64,000 nucleotides of DNA from PALSA-612 sp963776735 (GTDB taxonomy: Bacteria; Actinomycetota; Thermoleophilia; Gaiellales; Gaiellaceae), in contig CAVZNV010000016.1 in the NCBI GenBank assembly GCA_963776735.1, positions 434,001 through 498,000 on the forward strand. Reading direction: 5' to 3'. The notes under the pieces are model-generated. The model had not been told where the DNA came from. It saw nothing but the letters and a program-made list of their open reading frames with translations, and did no database searches. Positions within the stretch are counted from its first letter, which is position 1; every line of letters begins with the position of its first letter. Both the position numbers and the translations under genes were made by a program. This document shows, in pieces, positions 15,971-24,684 of the stretch.

Positions 15971-17427
15971 CGGCGGCCCTCACCGACCTTCCGCGCGAGC
16001 GGACGCAACTGCTCGACAACCTCGGCTGGGTCAGGCGGAACGTCGGCCCGGTCACGCCCGACCTGTCGGACGCGCTCGCCGACCACATGAACATCCGTCG
16101 CGGCGAGGTCGCCGAGGTGGCCTCGTTCTACTCGTACCTGAAGCTGCCCGTCGACGTCGTTCGTGTCTGTACGGGGCCTGTCTGTGACTGCAAAGGCGGC
16201 CGCGAGCTGCTCGCGCAGAACCCGGGCGCGGTCGAGGTGCCGTGCATCGGGCACTGCGACCTGGCGCCCGCGCTGCTGCGCGGCGACGACGTCGTGCCGG
16301 CGGTGACGCACTCGACGAACCACGGGCCGTCGATCGACCTGCTCGGCGACGACGAGTTGCGCGAGGCGCCCGATCTCCCGCCCGAGCGCGTGGTCGCGGA
16401 GCTGGAGGCGTCCGGCCTGGTCGGCTACGGCGGCGCCGGCTTCCCGACCTTCCGCAAGTGGGCCGCCGTGCGCGGCTATCCGGGTCCGCGCGTCGTCGTC
16501 GTCAACGCCGACGAGGGCGAGCCGGGGACGATCAAGGACCGGTACGTCATGGAGCTGCGGCCGAACCTGCTGGCCGAGGGGATCGAGGTCGCGCTGCGCT
16601 TCGCAGAGGCCGAGCGTGGCTACGTCTACCTGCGCGAGGAGTACGCGACCGCGCGGGAGCGGGTGCGCGATGCGCTGGCCGCGCGCGGCCTGCCGGTCGA
16701 GATCGTCACCGGCGCCGGCTCGTACGTCTGCGGCGAGGAGTCGGCGATGCTCGAGTCGATGGAGGGCCGCCGCGGCATGCCGCGCCTGCGCCCGCCATTT
16801 CCGGTCGAGGCCGGCTTCCTCGGCCGGCCGACGCTGATCAACAACGTGGAGACGCTCGCCCACGTGCCGGCGATTCTCCGCGGCGGTGGTGCGGCCTGGC
16901 CGCGCGTTCGGCTCTGGTCGATTTCGGGCGCGGTCGCGAAGCCCGGCTGCTACGAGGCGCGCGTCGACGCGACGGCGCGGCAGCTGATCGACGACTACGC
17001 CGGCGGAGCAACCGACGAGATCGGCGCACTCGTCCCGGGCGGAGCGGCCTCGGGGATCCTGCCGCCGTCCGCGCTCGACGTGCCGCTCACACGTGACGGC
17101 CTCGCACCGTACGGCGCCGGCCCTGGCTCGGCCGGTCTGCAGGTCTTCCCCGCCTCGTATCCCGTGCTGCGCCTGCTGCGAGAGACGATGCGCTTCTTCG
17201 CCGAGGAGTCCTGCCAGAAGTGCACGCCGTGCCGCATCGGCACGCGCGCGCTCGAGCACGTCCTGCACGAGCTCGACGAGGGCCGGCCCGCGATGCCCGG
17301 CTGGCAGCTCGAGGAGTGGCTCGTGGCGATGGAGAAAGGCTCGATCTGCGGCCTCGGCCAGGGCGCACCGGTCCCCGTCCGCGGCGCGATGCGCCACTGG
17401 CCTGACGTATTCGCTCCGCTCGCCTAG
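15967..17427 (+). CDS. NuoE-NuoF fusion, NADH-oxidising (formate dehydrogenase beta-type) subunit
   Basis: 486 residues. The NuoE-like thioredoxin-fold [2Fe-2S] domain comes first (CTGPVCDC, then CIGHC). The NuoF-like domain follows: GYGGAGFPTFRKW (FMN/NADH loop), NADEGEPGTIKDR, GSYVCGEESAMLESMEG, and the [4Fe-4S] motif ESCQKCTPCRIGT. Such fusions serve soluble NAD-dependent formate dehydrogenases and hydrogenases, and no other Nuo genes are present here. It is the probable partner of the formate dehydrogenase at the left edge, about 15 kb away and on the opposite strand. GTG 15967 overlaps the previous stop (GTGA), giving a folE/RibD-like/NuoEF operon. Confidence 0.92.
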   Translation: MTAALTDLPRERTQLLDNLGWVRRNVGPVTPDLSDALADHMNIRRGEVAEVASFYSYLKLPVDVVRVCTGPVCDCKGGRELLAQNPGAVEVPCIGHCDLAPALLRGDDVVPAVTHSTNHGPSIDLLGDDELREAPDLPPERVVAELEASGLVGYGGAGFPTFRKWAAVRGYPGPRVVVVNADEGEPGTIKDRYVMELRPNLLAEGIEVALRFAEAERGYVYLREEYATARERVRDALAARGLPVEIVTGAGSYVCGEESAMLESMEGRRGMPRLRPPFPVEAGFLGRPTLINNVETLAHVPAILRGGGAAWPRVRLWSISGAVAKPGCYEARVDATARQLIDDYAGGATDEIGALVPGGAASGILPPSALDVPLTRDGLAPYGAGPGSAGLQVFPASYPVLRLLRETMRFFAEESCQKCTPCRIGTRALEHVLHELDEGRPAMPGWQLEEWLVAMEKGSICGLGQGAPVPVRGAMRHWPDVFAPLA

Positions 17428-17439
17428 TAGCGCCGATCC

Positions 17440-18036
17440 GTGCCTGCCGACACCCTCCGCCTCTTCGCGCCGGGTAGGGGCGACTATCTCCTTCAGCAAG
17501 ACGGTGTCCGCGTCGGGACGAGGATGAGCGAGGTCGAACTGGACTTTCTCGCCGGTCAGACCGTCGTCGAGGTCCGTGACCGCGGTCGGATCGTCTTCGA
17601 TGCCGGAACCGAGCCTGTCCCGCGACTCTCTGCCGCCGTCGGAACGTCGCTTTGCACCGATCGTGACGGCCAGCCGGTGTCTGCGACGAACCTCGTAGGG
17701 CACGTCGTGGCATCGGCTTCGAGCGGCGGCGGGATCCTGCTGCTTGCGTTCGCGAGCGGCGTGACGCTCCGGTGCGACCCGGACCCGGACTACGAGGCGT
17801 GGGAAGTGGAAGGCGGTAAGCCGCACTCCTTCATCGTGTGCTGCCCGGGAGGAGAACTGGCGGTCTGGGATGACACGGCTCCAATCCCGTACGGCCAACT
17901 GCGCGAACGTGACCCGGCCACAGCGGCCGCTCTGGACGAGATGTTCGAGCGATCCAACCTGCCGCGGCCCGGCGGATTCCCGCCGCCGAACAGAAAGCCG
18001 AGCCGTCGCTGGCGATTCCTCAGAAGGAATCCCTAG
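17440..18036 (+). CDS. DUF6188-like protein
   Basis: 198 residues, soluble. The middle region (GVTLRCDPDPDYEAWEV and CCPGGELAVWDD) resembles the DUF6188 family, whose function is unknown. A Pro/Arg-rich, positively charged tail ends the protein. GTG 17440 lies 12 bp after the NuoEF stop, so it may be in the same operon, though its content gives no metabolic link. The protein might instead be an independent accessory gene. Confidence 0.55.
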   Translation: MPADTLRLFAPGRGDYLLQQDGVRVGTRMSEVELDFLAGQTVVEVRDRGRIVFDAGTEPVPRLSAAVGTSLCTDRDGQPVSATNLVGHVVASASSGGGILLLAFASGVTLRCDPDPDYEAWEVEGGKPHSFIVCCPGGELAVWDDTAPIPYGQLRERDPATAAALDEMFERSNLPRPGGFPPPNRKPSRRWRFLRRNP

Positions 18037-18066
18037 CCGCAGCGCGCTGGGCTACTCGCGCGGCGT

Positions 18067-19266
18067 CTAGAGGAGACCGAGCTCTTTGCCGACGCGCTCG
18101 AACGCGTCGAGCGCGCGGTCGAGGTGCTCGTCCTCGAGCGCGGCCGACATCTGCACCCGGACACGCGCCGTTCCTTCCGGGACGACCGGGAAGCCGAAGC
18201 CGGTTACGAAGATGCCCTCGTCGAGCAGGCTCTGCGACATCTTGATCGCGAACGCGGTCTCGCCGACGATGATCGGGATGATCGCCGCGTCGCCGTCGAG
18301 CGGCGCGTAGCCGATCTCGCGCAGCTGCGTCCGGAAGCGAGCGGTGATCTCGTGCAAGCGGGTCACGAGCTCCGGCTCACGCCGCAGCACGCGCACCGCC
18401 TCGAGCGCCGAGCAGGCGACCGTCGGCGGCAGCGCGTTCGAGAACAGGTGCGGGCGCGAGCGCTGGAAGAGCATGTCGCAGACCTCTTCGCTCGCCGCCA
18501 CGTAGCCGCCGGCAGCGCCGCCGAGCGCCTTCCCGAGCGTGCTCGTGATCACGTCCACCTCGCCGAGCACGCCGTAGTGCTCCGCGACGCCGCGGCCCGT
18601 GTCGCCCATCACGCCCGTGCCGTGCGAGTCGTCGACGAGCACGACCGCGTCGTGCGCCCGTGCCAGTTCGAGGATGTCGGGCAGCCGCGCCAGATCGCCC
18701 TCCATCGAGAACACGCCGTCCGTGATCACCAGCTTGCGCTGGTGCGACTCGCAGGACTCGAGCCCCGCGCGCAGCTCGTCCATGGAGGAATGGCTGTAGA
18801 TCACCTTGCGCGCCGGCTTCGACAGCCTGATCGCGTCGATGATCGAGGCGTGGTTCAGCGCGTCCGAGAGGATGACGGTGTTCTCGTCCGTCAGGCTGGG
18901 GATCGACGCCTCGTTCGCGTTCCAGCAGGACACGTACGTGAGCGACGCGTCCGTGCCGGAGAAGTCCGCAAGCTCGCGCTCCAGCTCGAGATGCGGCTCG
19001 AACGTCCCGCAGATGAAGCGGACCGAGCCCGTGCCGGCGCCGTAGCGGCGCAGCCCCTCGATCCCGGCCTCGACCACCTCGGGGCGGCCGGCGAGGCCGA
19101 GGTAGTTGTTCGACGAGAGCACGAGCACCTCGCCGCGGCCCGCCATCTCGACCACGGGCCCCTGCGGCGACTGCAGCACGTTCGCGTGCTTGTACGTTCC
19201 CGCCTCGCGCAGGCTGTCGAGCTCCGAGCCGAGCGCGCGGTCGAGCTCGGTTCCGGCGGCGCTCAT
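18067..19266 (-). CDS. kbl: 2-amino-3-ketobutyrate CoA ligase (glycine C-acetyltransferase)
   Basis: PLP enzyme that cleaves 2-amino-3-ketobutyrate with CoA to glycine and acetyl-CoA; second step of threonine degradation. About 399 residues of the alpha-oxoamine synthase family. The PLP lysine lies in TSTLGKALGGAAGGY, and SSNNYLGLAGRPEV and VDDSHGTGVMG are conserved. ATG 19266 overlaps the tdh stop by an ATGA junction, so it is the second gene of a tdh-kbl operon. Confidence 0.95.
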   Translation of the reverse strand: MSAAGTELDRALGSELDSLREAGTYKHANVLQSPQGPVVEMAGRGEVLVLSSNNYLGLAGRPEVVEAGIEGLRRYGAGTGSVRFICGTFEPHLELERELADFSGTDASLTYVSCWNANEASIPSLTDENTVILSDALNHASIIDAIRLSKPARKVIYSHSSMDELRAGLESCESHQRKLVITDGVFSMEGDLARLPDILELARAHDAVVLVDDSHGTGVMGDTGRGVAEHYGVLGEVDVITSTLGKALGGAAGGYVAASEEVCDMLFQRSRPHLFSNALPPTVACSALEAVRVLRREPELVTRLHEITARFRTQLREIGYAPLDGDAAIIPIIVGETAFAIKMSQSLLDEGIFVTGFGFPVVPEGTARVRVQMSAALEDEHLDRALDAFERVGKELGLL

Positions 19267-20387
19267 CTGTGCGTCCACCTTCCCGGCCCGCTCGTCGCCT
19301 CGACCGGCTCGCGCGCCGGCGTCTCGGCCGGCGGCTCGACAGGCGGGCGCCCGCCCGGGTAGACGACGATCTTGCAGGCCTCGCCGGCCTCGAGCTTCTC
19401 GAACGCCTGCTCGAAGTCCTCGAGCGCGATCTCGTCGGTGATCAGCGGCCGCAGGTCGACGACGCCGCTCTCGAGCAGCCAGCGGGTCTTGTACCAGGTG
19501 GCGAAGATCCGGCGACCGTTGACGGCGAGCACGTCGAGGTTCTTGAAGATCAGCGACTCGGCGACGTCGATCTCGACGGGCCGTGACGGGATGCCGAACA
19601 GCAGGACGCGGCCGCCGTTGCGGGCGATCTTGAACGCGTCGGCGATCGCGCGCGGGGAGCCGGACATCTCGAAGACGACGTCGTAGCCGTGACCTTCGTT
19701 GTGGTCGCGGAACCAGGCGGGCGCGTCCTGCGTCTCCTCGACGTTGACGGTCGCGTGCGCGCCCATTGTCTCGGCCAGTGAGAGCCGGAACGGCGTGCGG
19801 TCGGAGGCGGCGACGACGGCGGCGCCGGACGCCCGCGCGATCGCGATCGTGAACAGGCCGATCGGCCCGCAGCCGAGCACGGCGACCGCACGGCCGGCGA
19901 GGTCCTGCTCACTCGTCGCGAACACCGCGTTGCCGAACGGCTCCTGGAGCGTCGCGATCTCGGGCGGCAGCTTCGTGCGGTCGTTCTGCCAGATCACCGA
20001 CTCGGGCACGGCGACGTAGCGCGCGAATGCGCCCTCGCGGTCGACGCCGAGGATGCGCGTGCGCTCGCACATGTGCGCCTGCCCGGTGCGGCACTGGAAG
20101 CACATGCCGCAGGTGATGTGACTCTCCGCCGAGACGTAGTCGCCGACCTGGACGTGGTCGACGTCGTCTCCGATCTCGACGACCGTGCCGGCGAACTCGT
20201 GCCCGAGCGTCAGCGGCGGGTGGATGCGCTGCTGCGACCACTCGTCCCACTTCTTGATGTGCAGGTCGGTGCCGCAGATCGACGCCGCCTCGACCTCTAC
20301 GACGACCTCGCCCGGGCCGGCGACAGGATCGGCGATCTCGTCGAGCGCGAGCCCGGCACCCGGCTCCAGCTTCCGCAGCGCCAGCAT
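19263..20387 (-). CDS. tdh: L-threonine 3-dehydrogenase
   Basis: Zn- and NAD-dependent oxidation of threonine to 2-amino-3-ketobutyrate. Medium-chain dehydrogenase of 374 residues. CGTDLHIKKWDEW and GHEFAGTVVEIG form the catalytic Zn region. The structural Zn motif CGMCFQCRTGQAHMC and the Rossmann motif VLGCGPIGLF are intact. ATG 20387 is the true start; the frame is open to 20432 through the upstream palindrome. The C-terminal tail is Pro/Glu-rich and about 25 residues longer than usual. The operator-like repeat 35 bp upstream suggests substrate-controlled expression. Confidence 0.95.
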   Translation of the reverse strand: MLALRKLEPGAGLALDEIADPVAGPGEVVVEVEAASICGTDLHIKKWDEWSQQRIHPPLTLGHEFAGTVVEIGDDVDHVQVGDYVSAESHITCGMCFQCRTGQAHMCERTRILGVDREGAFARYVAVPESVIWQNDRTKLPPEIATLQEPFGNAVFATSEQDLAGRAVAVLGCGPIGLFTIAIARASGAAVVAASDRTPFRLSLAETMGAHATVNVEETQDAPAWFRDHNEGHGYDVVFEMSGSPRAIADAFKIARNGGRVLLFGIPSRPVEIDVAESLIFKNLDVLAVNGRRIFATWYKTRWLLESGVVDLRPLITDEIALEDFEQAFEKLEAGEACKIVVYPGGRPPVEPPAETPAREPVEATSGPGRWTHR

Positions 20388-20421
20388 GACGCGGGCCAGT
20401 CTAGTGCGCAGCGCCTTCTCA

Positions 20422-20444
20422 CCTTGCAACACTGTGTTGCAAGG
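20422..20444. promoter_or_regulatory. Perfect inverted repeat upstream of tdh-kbl (candidate operator)
   Basis: Two perfect 11-base arms around one central base: CCTTGCAACAC, T, GTGTTGCAAGG. It lies 35-57 bp upstream of the tdh start, where a repressor or activator would act. The TTGCAACA...TGTTGCAA form fits a dimeric HTH regulator. No regulator gene is adjacent. It also lies 13 bp downstream of the DUF421 gene's stop codon. Confidence 0.6.
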
Positions 20445-20456
20445 AAGGACAGGCGC

Positions 20457-21005
20457 CTAGTTGCGGCCGTGGCGGGCGCGCTTGCCGATGCGCAGGCCGC
20501 CCGGCTGGTCCGGGTGGTAGATCTGCGGCTCGTCCTTCTTGAACATCGAGATCGTCCCGTTCGTCTCCAGAATCGCGGTGTACACCTCGGCGAGGTCGCT
20601 GTAGCCCTGCCGGCGGGCGATCGCGCGGAGGTCGGGGAGGGAGATGCCGGCGCGGAAGAGCGCCTTCTGCAGCGGCTTGCCGTTCTCGATCAGGATCGCC
20701 GGATCGCCTTCGAGCGCGCGGGAGACCCAGGGCACCGCGTAGGTCGCGCGGTTCAGCGCCTCGTTGACGATGAACAGCGTCGCCGCGCCGATGACAGCAC
20801 CGGTCACGGAGAGGTCGTTGCCGATGATCCCGTTCTGCACCGCATTGGCGACGAGCAGCAGGACTACGAGGTCGAGCGTGTTCGCCTGGCCGAGCTCGCG
20901 CTTGCCGACGACGCGCAGCGCGACGACGAGGAATGCATAGATCAGCACCGAGCGGACGATCTTCTCGCTGACCGGGATGCCGATGTGCCAGACGGACGAC
21001 CACAC
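20457..21005 (-). CDS. DUF421 (YetF-like) membrane protein
   Basis: About 182 residues. The N-terminal hydrophobic segments (SVLIYAFLVVALRVVGKREL and TLDLVVLLLVANAVQNG) and the conserved RVVGKRELGQ motif identify the DUF421/YetF family. The soluble C-terminal domain (GDPAILIENGKPL, YSDLAEVYTAILETNG) is also typical. Function is poorly known, and membrane or spore-related roles have been suggested for relatives. GTG 21005 is the best start. It is divergent from copA, and only 73 bp hold both promoters. Confidence 0.75.
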   Translation of the reverse strand: MWSSVWHIGIPVSEKIVRSVLIYAFLVVALRVVGKRELGQANTLDLVVLLLVANAVQNGIIGNDLSVTGAVIGAATLFIVNEALNRATYAVPWVSRALEGDPAILIENGKPLQKALFRAGISLPDLRAIARRQGYSDLAEVYTAILETNGTISMFKKDEPQIYHPDQPGGLRIGKRARHGRN

Positions 21006-21049
21006 GGATCGAAGGTGCGACGCCGGTTGCCCGTCTCCTCCTCGGAGAG

Positions 21050-21069
21050 ATACCTCTGGGGGGTATACA
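21050..21069 (+). promoter_or_regulatory. CsoR-type operator overlapping the copA -10 box
   Basis: ATACC-N7-GGTAT at 21050-21066, with a G-rich centre, matches the general form of CsoR (copper-sensing repressor) operators. It overlaps TATACA at 21064-21069, a plausible -10 box 10 bp before ATG 21079, so the copA mRNA may be leaderless. The csoR gene downstream supports autoregulation. Cu(I) binding to CsoR would derepress the operon. Confidence 0.7.
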
Positions 21070-21078
21070 CTGTGGTCG

Positions 21079-23157
21079 ATGGCAACCGCGACGCTGGCGA
21101 TCGAGGGCATGAGCTGCGCGTCCTGCGCGGCCGGGATCGAGAAACGGCTCGGCTCGCTCGACGGCGTCGACGAATGCTCCGTCAACTTCGCCACCCACAC
21201 GGCGTCGGTCGCGTTCGACCCGGCCCGCGTCGACACCGCGAGGCTCGTCGGTGCGGTCGAGGAGATCGGCTACGGGGCTGCGCCCGCCGGCGGGCACGCC
21301 CACGACCACGGGCCGGACGTGCGGCTGCTCGTCTTCTCGGCGGCGTTGACGCTGCCGCTCGCGCTCGTCGCGATGATCCCCGCGCTGCACTTCTCCGGCT
21401 GGAAGTGGTTCGCGTTTGCGCTCGCGACGCCGGTCGTCTTCGTCGGCGGTCTGCCGTTTCACCGCGTGACGCTGCTCCAGGCTCGCCACGGCCGGGCGAC
21501 GATGGACACGCTGATCTCGATCGGCACGCTCGCCGCCTGGACATGGTCGACGGTCGTGCTGGTCTTCTCGCTCGACGCCGACGTCTACTTCGAGGTCGCC
21601 GGCGTGATCACGACGTTGATCCTGCTCGGCCGCTTCTTCGAGTCGCGCGCGACCCGGCGCGCGGGCGCCGCACTGCGCGCGCTGCTCGAGCTCGGCGCGC
21701 GCGAGGCGACCGCCCTTCGCGACGGCGTCGAGGTACCCGTTGCCGTCGACGAGCTCAGCGTCGGCGACGTCTTCGTCGTCCGGCCCGGCGAGAAGATCGC
21801 GACCGACGGCGTCGTCGTCGAGGGCCGCGCCTCGGTCGACCGGTCGATGCTCACCGGCGAGCCCGTCCCGGTCGAGACAGAGCCCGGCGACGAGGTGGCC
21901 GGCGCGACCATCAACGTCGATGGGCGGCTCGTCGTCCGCGCGACCCGCGTCGGTGCCGAGACTGCTGTGGCGCGGATCGCGAAGCTGGTCACGGACGCGC
22001 AGTCGGGCAAGGCGCCGGTGCAGCGGCTCGCCGACCGCGTCTCGGCCGTGTTCGTGCCGGCCGTGATCGGCATCTCCCTCGCCACGCTCCTCGGCTGGCT
22101 GCTCGTCACCGGCGACGCGTCGACTGCGTTCAGCGCCGCCGTGGCCGTGCTGATCATCGCCTGCCCGTGCGCGCTCGGCCTGGCCACGCCGACGGCGCTC
22201 ATGGCCGGCACCGGCCGCGGCGCGCAGCTCGGCATCCTCGTCCGCGGCCCCGAAGTGCTCGAGCAGACGCGCCGCGTCACGACGATCGTGCTCGACAAGA
22301 CCGGCACGGTCACCGAGGGGCGGCTGCGGCTCTCGGACGTACGCCTCCTCAACGGAGCGACGCGCGCCGACGTACTGCGCCTCGCGGGCGCGGTCGAGGA
22401 CGCGAGCGAGCACCCGGTCGGCCGCGCGGTCGCCGCCGCCGCGCACGCCGAGCTGGGCGCGCTGCCGGCGGTGTCCGGCTTCCGCAACCGTCCCGGCGTC
22501 GGCGTTTCGGGCCGGGTCGAGGAGCACGACGTGACCGTCGGCCGCCGGGACGGTCGCCTGCTCGTGGACTGGGACGGGGAGCCGCGCGCCGAGCTCGCGG
22601 TCGAGGACACGGTCAAGCCGACGAGCGCCGAGGCGATCCGCGAGCTCGAGTCGCTCGGCCTGACGCCGCTGCTGCTGACCGGCGACACCGAGCAGACGGC
22701 ACGGCGCATCGCGCGCGAGGTCGGGATCGAGCGGGTCGTCGCAGGCGCGCTGCCCGGCGACAAGCTGGCCGAGATCGCGCGGCTCCAGGCGGCGGGCGAG
22801 GTCGTGGCGATGGTCGGCGACGGCGTCAACGACGCGCCGGCGCTCGCACAGTCCGACCTCGGCATCGCCATGGGCTCCGGCACCGACGTCGCAGTCGAGG
22901 CGAGCGACCTGACGCTCGTCTCCGGCGACCTGCGGGCAGCCGCAGACGCGATCAGGCTCGCGCGCCGGACACTCCGCACGATCGAGGGCAACCTCTTCTG
23001 GGCGTTTGCCTACAACGTGGCCGCGATCCCGCTCGCAGTCGCCGGCCTACTGAACCCGATCGTGGCCGCCGCGGCCATGGCCGGCTCGAGCCTGTTTGTG
23101 GTCGGCAACTCGCTCCGGCTCAGGCGCTTCCGAAGCAGCCGGGAGGTGACGACGTGA
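21079..23157 (+). CDS. copA: Copper-exporting P1B-type ATPase
   Basis: Cu(I) efflux pump of 692 residues. The N-terminal heavy-metal domain has GMSCASC. The membrane metal-binding motif is CPCALG in IIACPCALGLATPTALMAG. DKTGTVT (phosphorylated Asp), SEHPVGRAV and GDGVNDAPALAQSD complete the P1B signature, and a His-rich stretch (GGHAHDHG) follows the metal domain. It acts in the cytoplasmic membrane. GTGA overlap with csoR shows a copper-responsive operon. Confidence 0.95.
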   Translation: MATATLAIEGMSCASCAAGIEKRLGSLDGVDECSVNFATHTASVAFDPARVDTARLVGAVEEIGYGAAPAGGHAHDHGPDVRLLVFSAALTLPLALVAMIPALHFSGWKWFAFALATPVVFVGGLPFHRVTLLQARHGRATMDTLISIGTLAAWTWSTVVLVFSLDADVYFEVAGVITTLILLGRFFESRATRRAGAALRALLELGAREATALRDGVEVPVAVDELSVGDVFVVRPGEKIATDGVVVEGRASVDRSMLTGEPVPVETEPGDEVAGATINVDGRLVVRATRVGAETAVARIAKLVTDAQSGKAPVQRLADRVSAVFVPAVIGISLATLLGWLLVTGDASTAFSAAVAVLIIACPCALGLATPTALMAGTGRGAQLGILVRGPEVLEQTRRVTTIVLDKTGTVTEGRLRLSDVRLLNGATRADVLRLAGAVEDASEHPVGRAVAAAAHAELGALPAVSGFRNRPGVGVSGRVEEHDVTVGRRDGRLLVDWDGEPRAELAVEDTVKPTSAEAIRELESLGLTPLLLTGDTEQTARRIAREVGIERVVAGALPGDKLAEIARLQAAGEVVAMVGDGVNDAPALAQSDLGIAMGSGTDVAVEASDLTLVSGDLRAAADAIRLARRTLRTIEGNLFWAFAYNVAAIPLAVAGLLNPIVAAAAMAGSSLFVVGNSLRLRRFRSSREVTT

Positions 23158-23444
23158 CGCACGGCTACGCCGACGACAAGGCCGCGCTGATCAAGCGGCT
23201 GCACCGGATCGAGGGCCAGGTGCGCGGGATCGAGCGGATGGTCGAGGAGGACCGCTACTGCATCGACATCCTCACGCAGCTGAGCGCGGTGACGACGGCG
23301 CTCGAGAGCCTGGCCTTCCGGATCCTCGACGACCACGTGCAGCACTGCGTCGCGGGCGCGCTCGCGTCGGGCGACGCGGCGGAGGCGGAGAAGAAGAGCG
23401 AGGAACTGCTCGCCGCCGTCCACCGGTTCGCGCGGGCTCGCTGA
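23154..23444 (+). CDS. csoR: Copper-sensing transcriptional repressor
   Basis: 96 residues, all-helical DUF156 fold. The Cu(I) ligands Cys (RYCIDIL), His and Cys (DHVQHC) are present, and RLHRIEGQVRGIERMV is the DNA-binding helix. It represses copA until Cu(I) is bound. GTG 23154 overlaps the copA stop. Nickel or formaldehyde-sensing relatives exist, but the C-H-C ligand set and the copA context favour copper. Confidence 0.92.
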   Translation: MTHGYADDKAALIKRLHRIEGQVRGIERMVEEDRYCIDILTQLSAVTTALESLAFRILDDHVQHCVAGALASGDAAEAEKKSEELLAAVHRFARAR

Positions 23445-23655
23445 CCAAACGCATTCCCCCTTCCGGGGGATATCGCAGAGCCCGATTCCGTTCCAGAGTC
23501 TGACCATCACCGCACGCTTCCGATGGGCTCGGAGGGCGAGCGGCTCTGGAGGTGACGGAGCGCGGACTGCGGCCCCGCGCTCCTCCCTCACTGGTAGCGA
23601 ACATCAGGCGACCGGGATGCGGCCCAGGTCGCCTGCTCAGCTCTCCTGCCTCGTC
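23445..23655. other. Gene-free gap with G/C-tract inverted repeat
   Basis: No gene is seen in these 211 bp. TCCCCC-N4-GGGGGA at 23455-23470, 11 bp after the csoR stop, could be a second CsoR-like site or a weak terminator. The remaining 185 bp shows no recognised feature. The gap separates the convergent copA-csoR and mod operons. Confidence 0.45.
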
Positions 23656-24684
23656 CTAGGCCGGGATCAGCCTCGTCCCTGCGGCCTTGAACGACGCGAC
23701 CACGCGGCGTCCGATGTCGAGCTGGAGCCGCTCCACCGACGACTGCGTCACCTCGGCGACGAGGAAGCCCATGCCCACACGCACGCGGTTCGCGACGGGG
23801 ACGAGCGAGGTGATCTCCACCGGGAGATGGTTGAGCGCGGAGTCGGCGGTCGCCTCGAGCCCGAGCGAGATCTCCCACGGGTAGATCACCGCCGTCACGT
23901 CGCCCTCGAGCTCGTCCGTCGAGTAGATGCGCCGGCCGTCGACGAGCGTGACCTCGGCCAGTCCGTTCGTGCCGATCTTCGCGACGCCGCGGAGCAGGTT
24001 CGCCCCGCCGAGGCTGGCGACAAAGCCGTCGGCGGGCGACGCGAGCAGTTCCTCCGGAGCAGCGACCTGTACGAGCTGTCCGTCCACGAGCACGCCGACC
24101 CGGTCCGCGAGCGTCGACGCGTCCTCGAAGTCGTGCGTGACGAGGATCGTCGGCAGGCCGCAGTCGCCGAGGAGCTCGTGCAACTCCGCGCGGACCGTCG
24201 TCTTCGTGTGCGCGTCGAGGGCCGACAGCGGCTCGTCGAGCAGCAGCACCGAGGGGTCGCGCGCGAGGGCGCGCGCGAGGGCGACGCGTTGGCGCTCGCC
24301 ACCCGAGAGGCGCGCCGGACGGACGCCCGCGAGGTGCGCGATCCGGAACCGTTCGAGCAGCCCGTCGACGTCGGCCGCTCCGCCGAAGGCCACGTTCCGC
24401 CGCACGTCGAGGTGCGGGAAGAGCGCGTAGTCCTGGAAGACGAGACCGACGGAGCGCTCCTCGGGCGCTAGGTCGATCCCGGCGTCGCCGTCGAACCAGA
24501 CCTCGTCGCCGCAGTCGATCCGCCCAGCCTCCGGCCGTGCCAGGCCGGCAACGGCCCGGAGCACGGTCGTCTTGCCGGCGCCCGAGGGGCCGACGAGAGC
24601 GACCGTCTCGTCCCCGACGCCGAGGGCTAGCTCGAGGACGAACGCGCGAAGAGGAAGCCGGATGTCGAGTCTGAGCGTGTCCAT
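23656..24684 (-). CDS. modC: Molybdate ABC transporter ATP-binding protein
   Basis: 342 residues. Walker A GPSGAGKTT, signature LSGGERQRVALARAL and Walker B VLLLDEPLSALD are followed by the switch His in LVTHDFED. A C-terminal accessory domain of about 100 residues follows. It powers molybdate import with ModA and ModB. ATG 24684 overlaps the modB end by 58 bp. The pairing with a molybdate-type binding protein makes Mo the likely substrate, although tungstate cannot be excluded. Confidence 0.88.
   Translation of the reverse strand: MDTLRLDIRLPLRAFVLELALGVGDETVALVGPSGAGKTTVLRAVAGLARPEAGRIDCGDEVWFDGDAGIDLAPEERSVGLVFQDYALFPHLDVRRNVAFGGAADVDGLLERFRIAHLAGVRPARLSGGERQRVALARALARDPSVLLLDEPLSALDAHTKTTVRAELHELLGDCGLPTILVTHDFEDASTLADRVGVLVDGQLVQVAAPEELLASPADGFVASLGGANLLRGVAKIGTNGLAEVTLVDGRRIYSTDELEGDVTAVIYPWEISLGLEATADSALNHLPVEITSLVPVANRVRVGMGFLVAEVTQSSVERLQLDIGRRVVASFKAAGTRLIPA

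Noticed and set aside
20073..23444. Open frame of 1123 codons across tdh, DUF421 and copA
   Set aside because: It crosses several genes on both strands, is Arg-rich, and its only real protein is the csoR tail, which has its own start.
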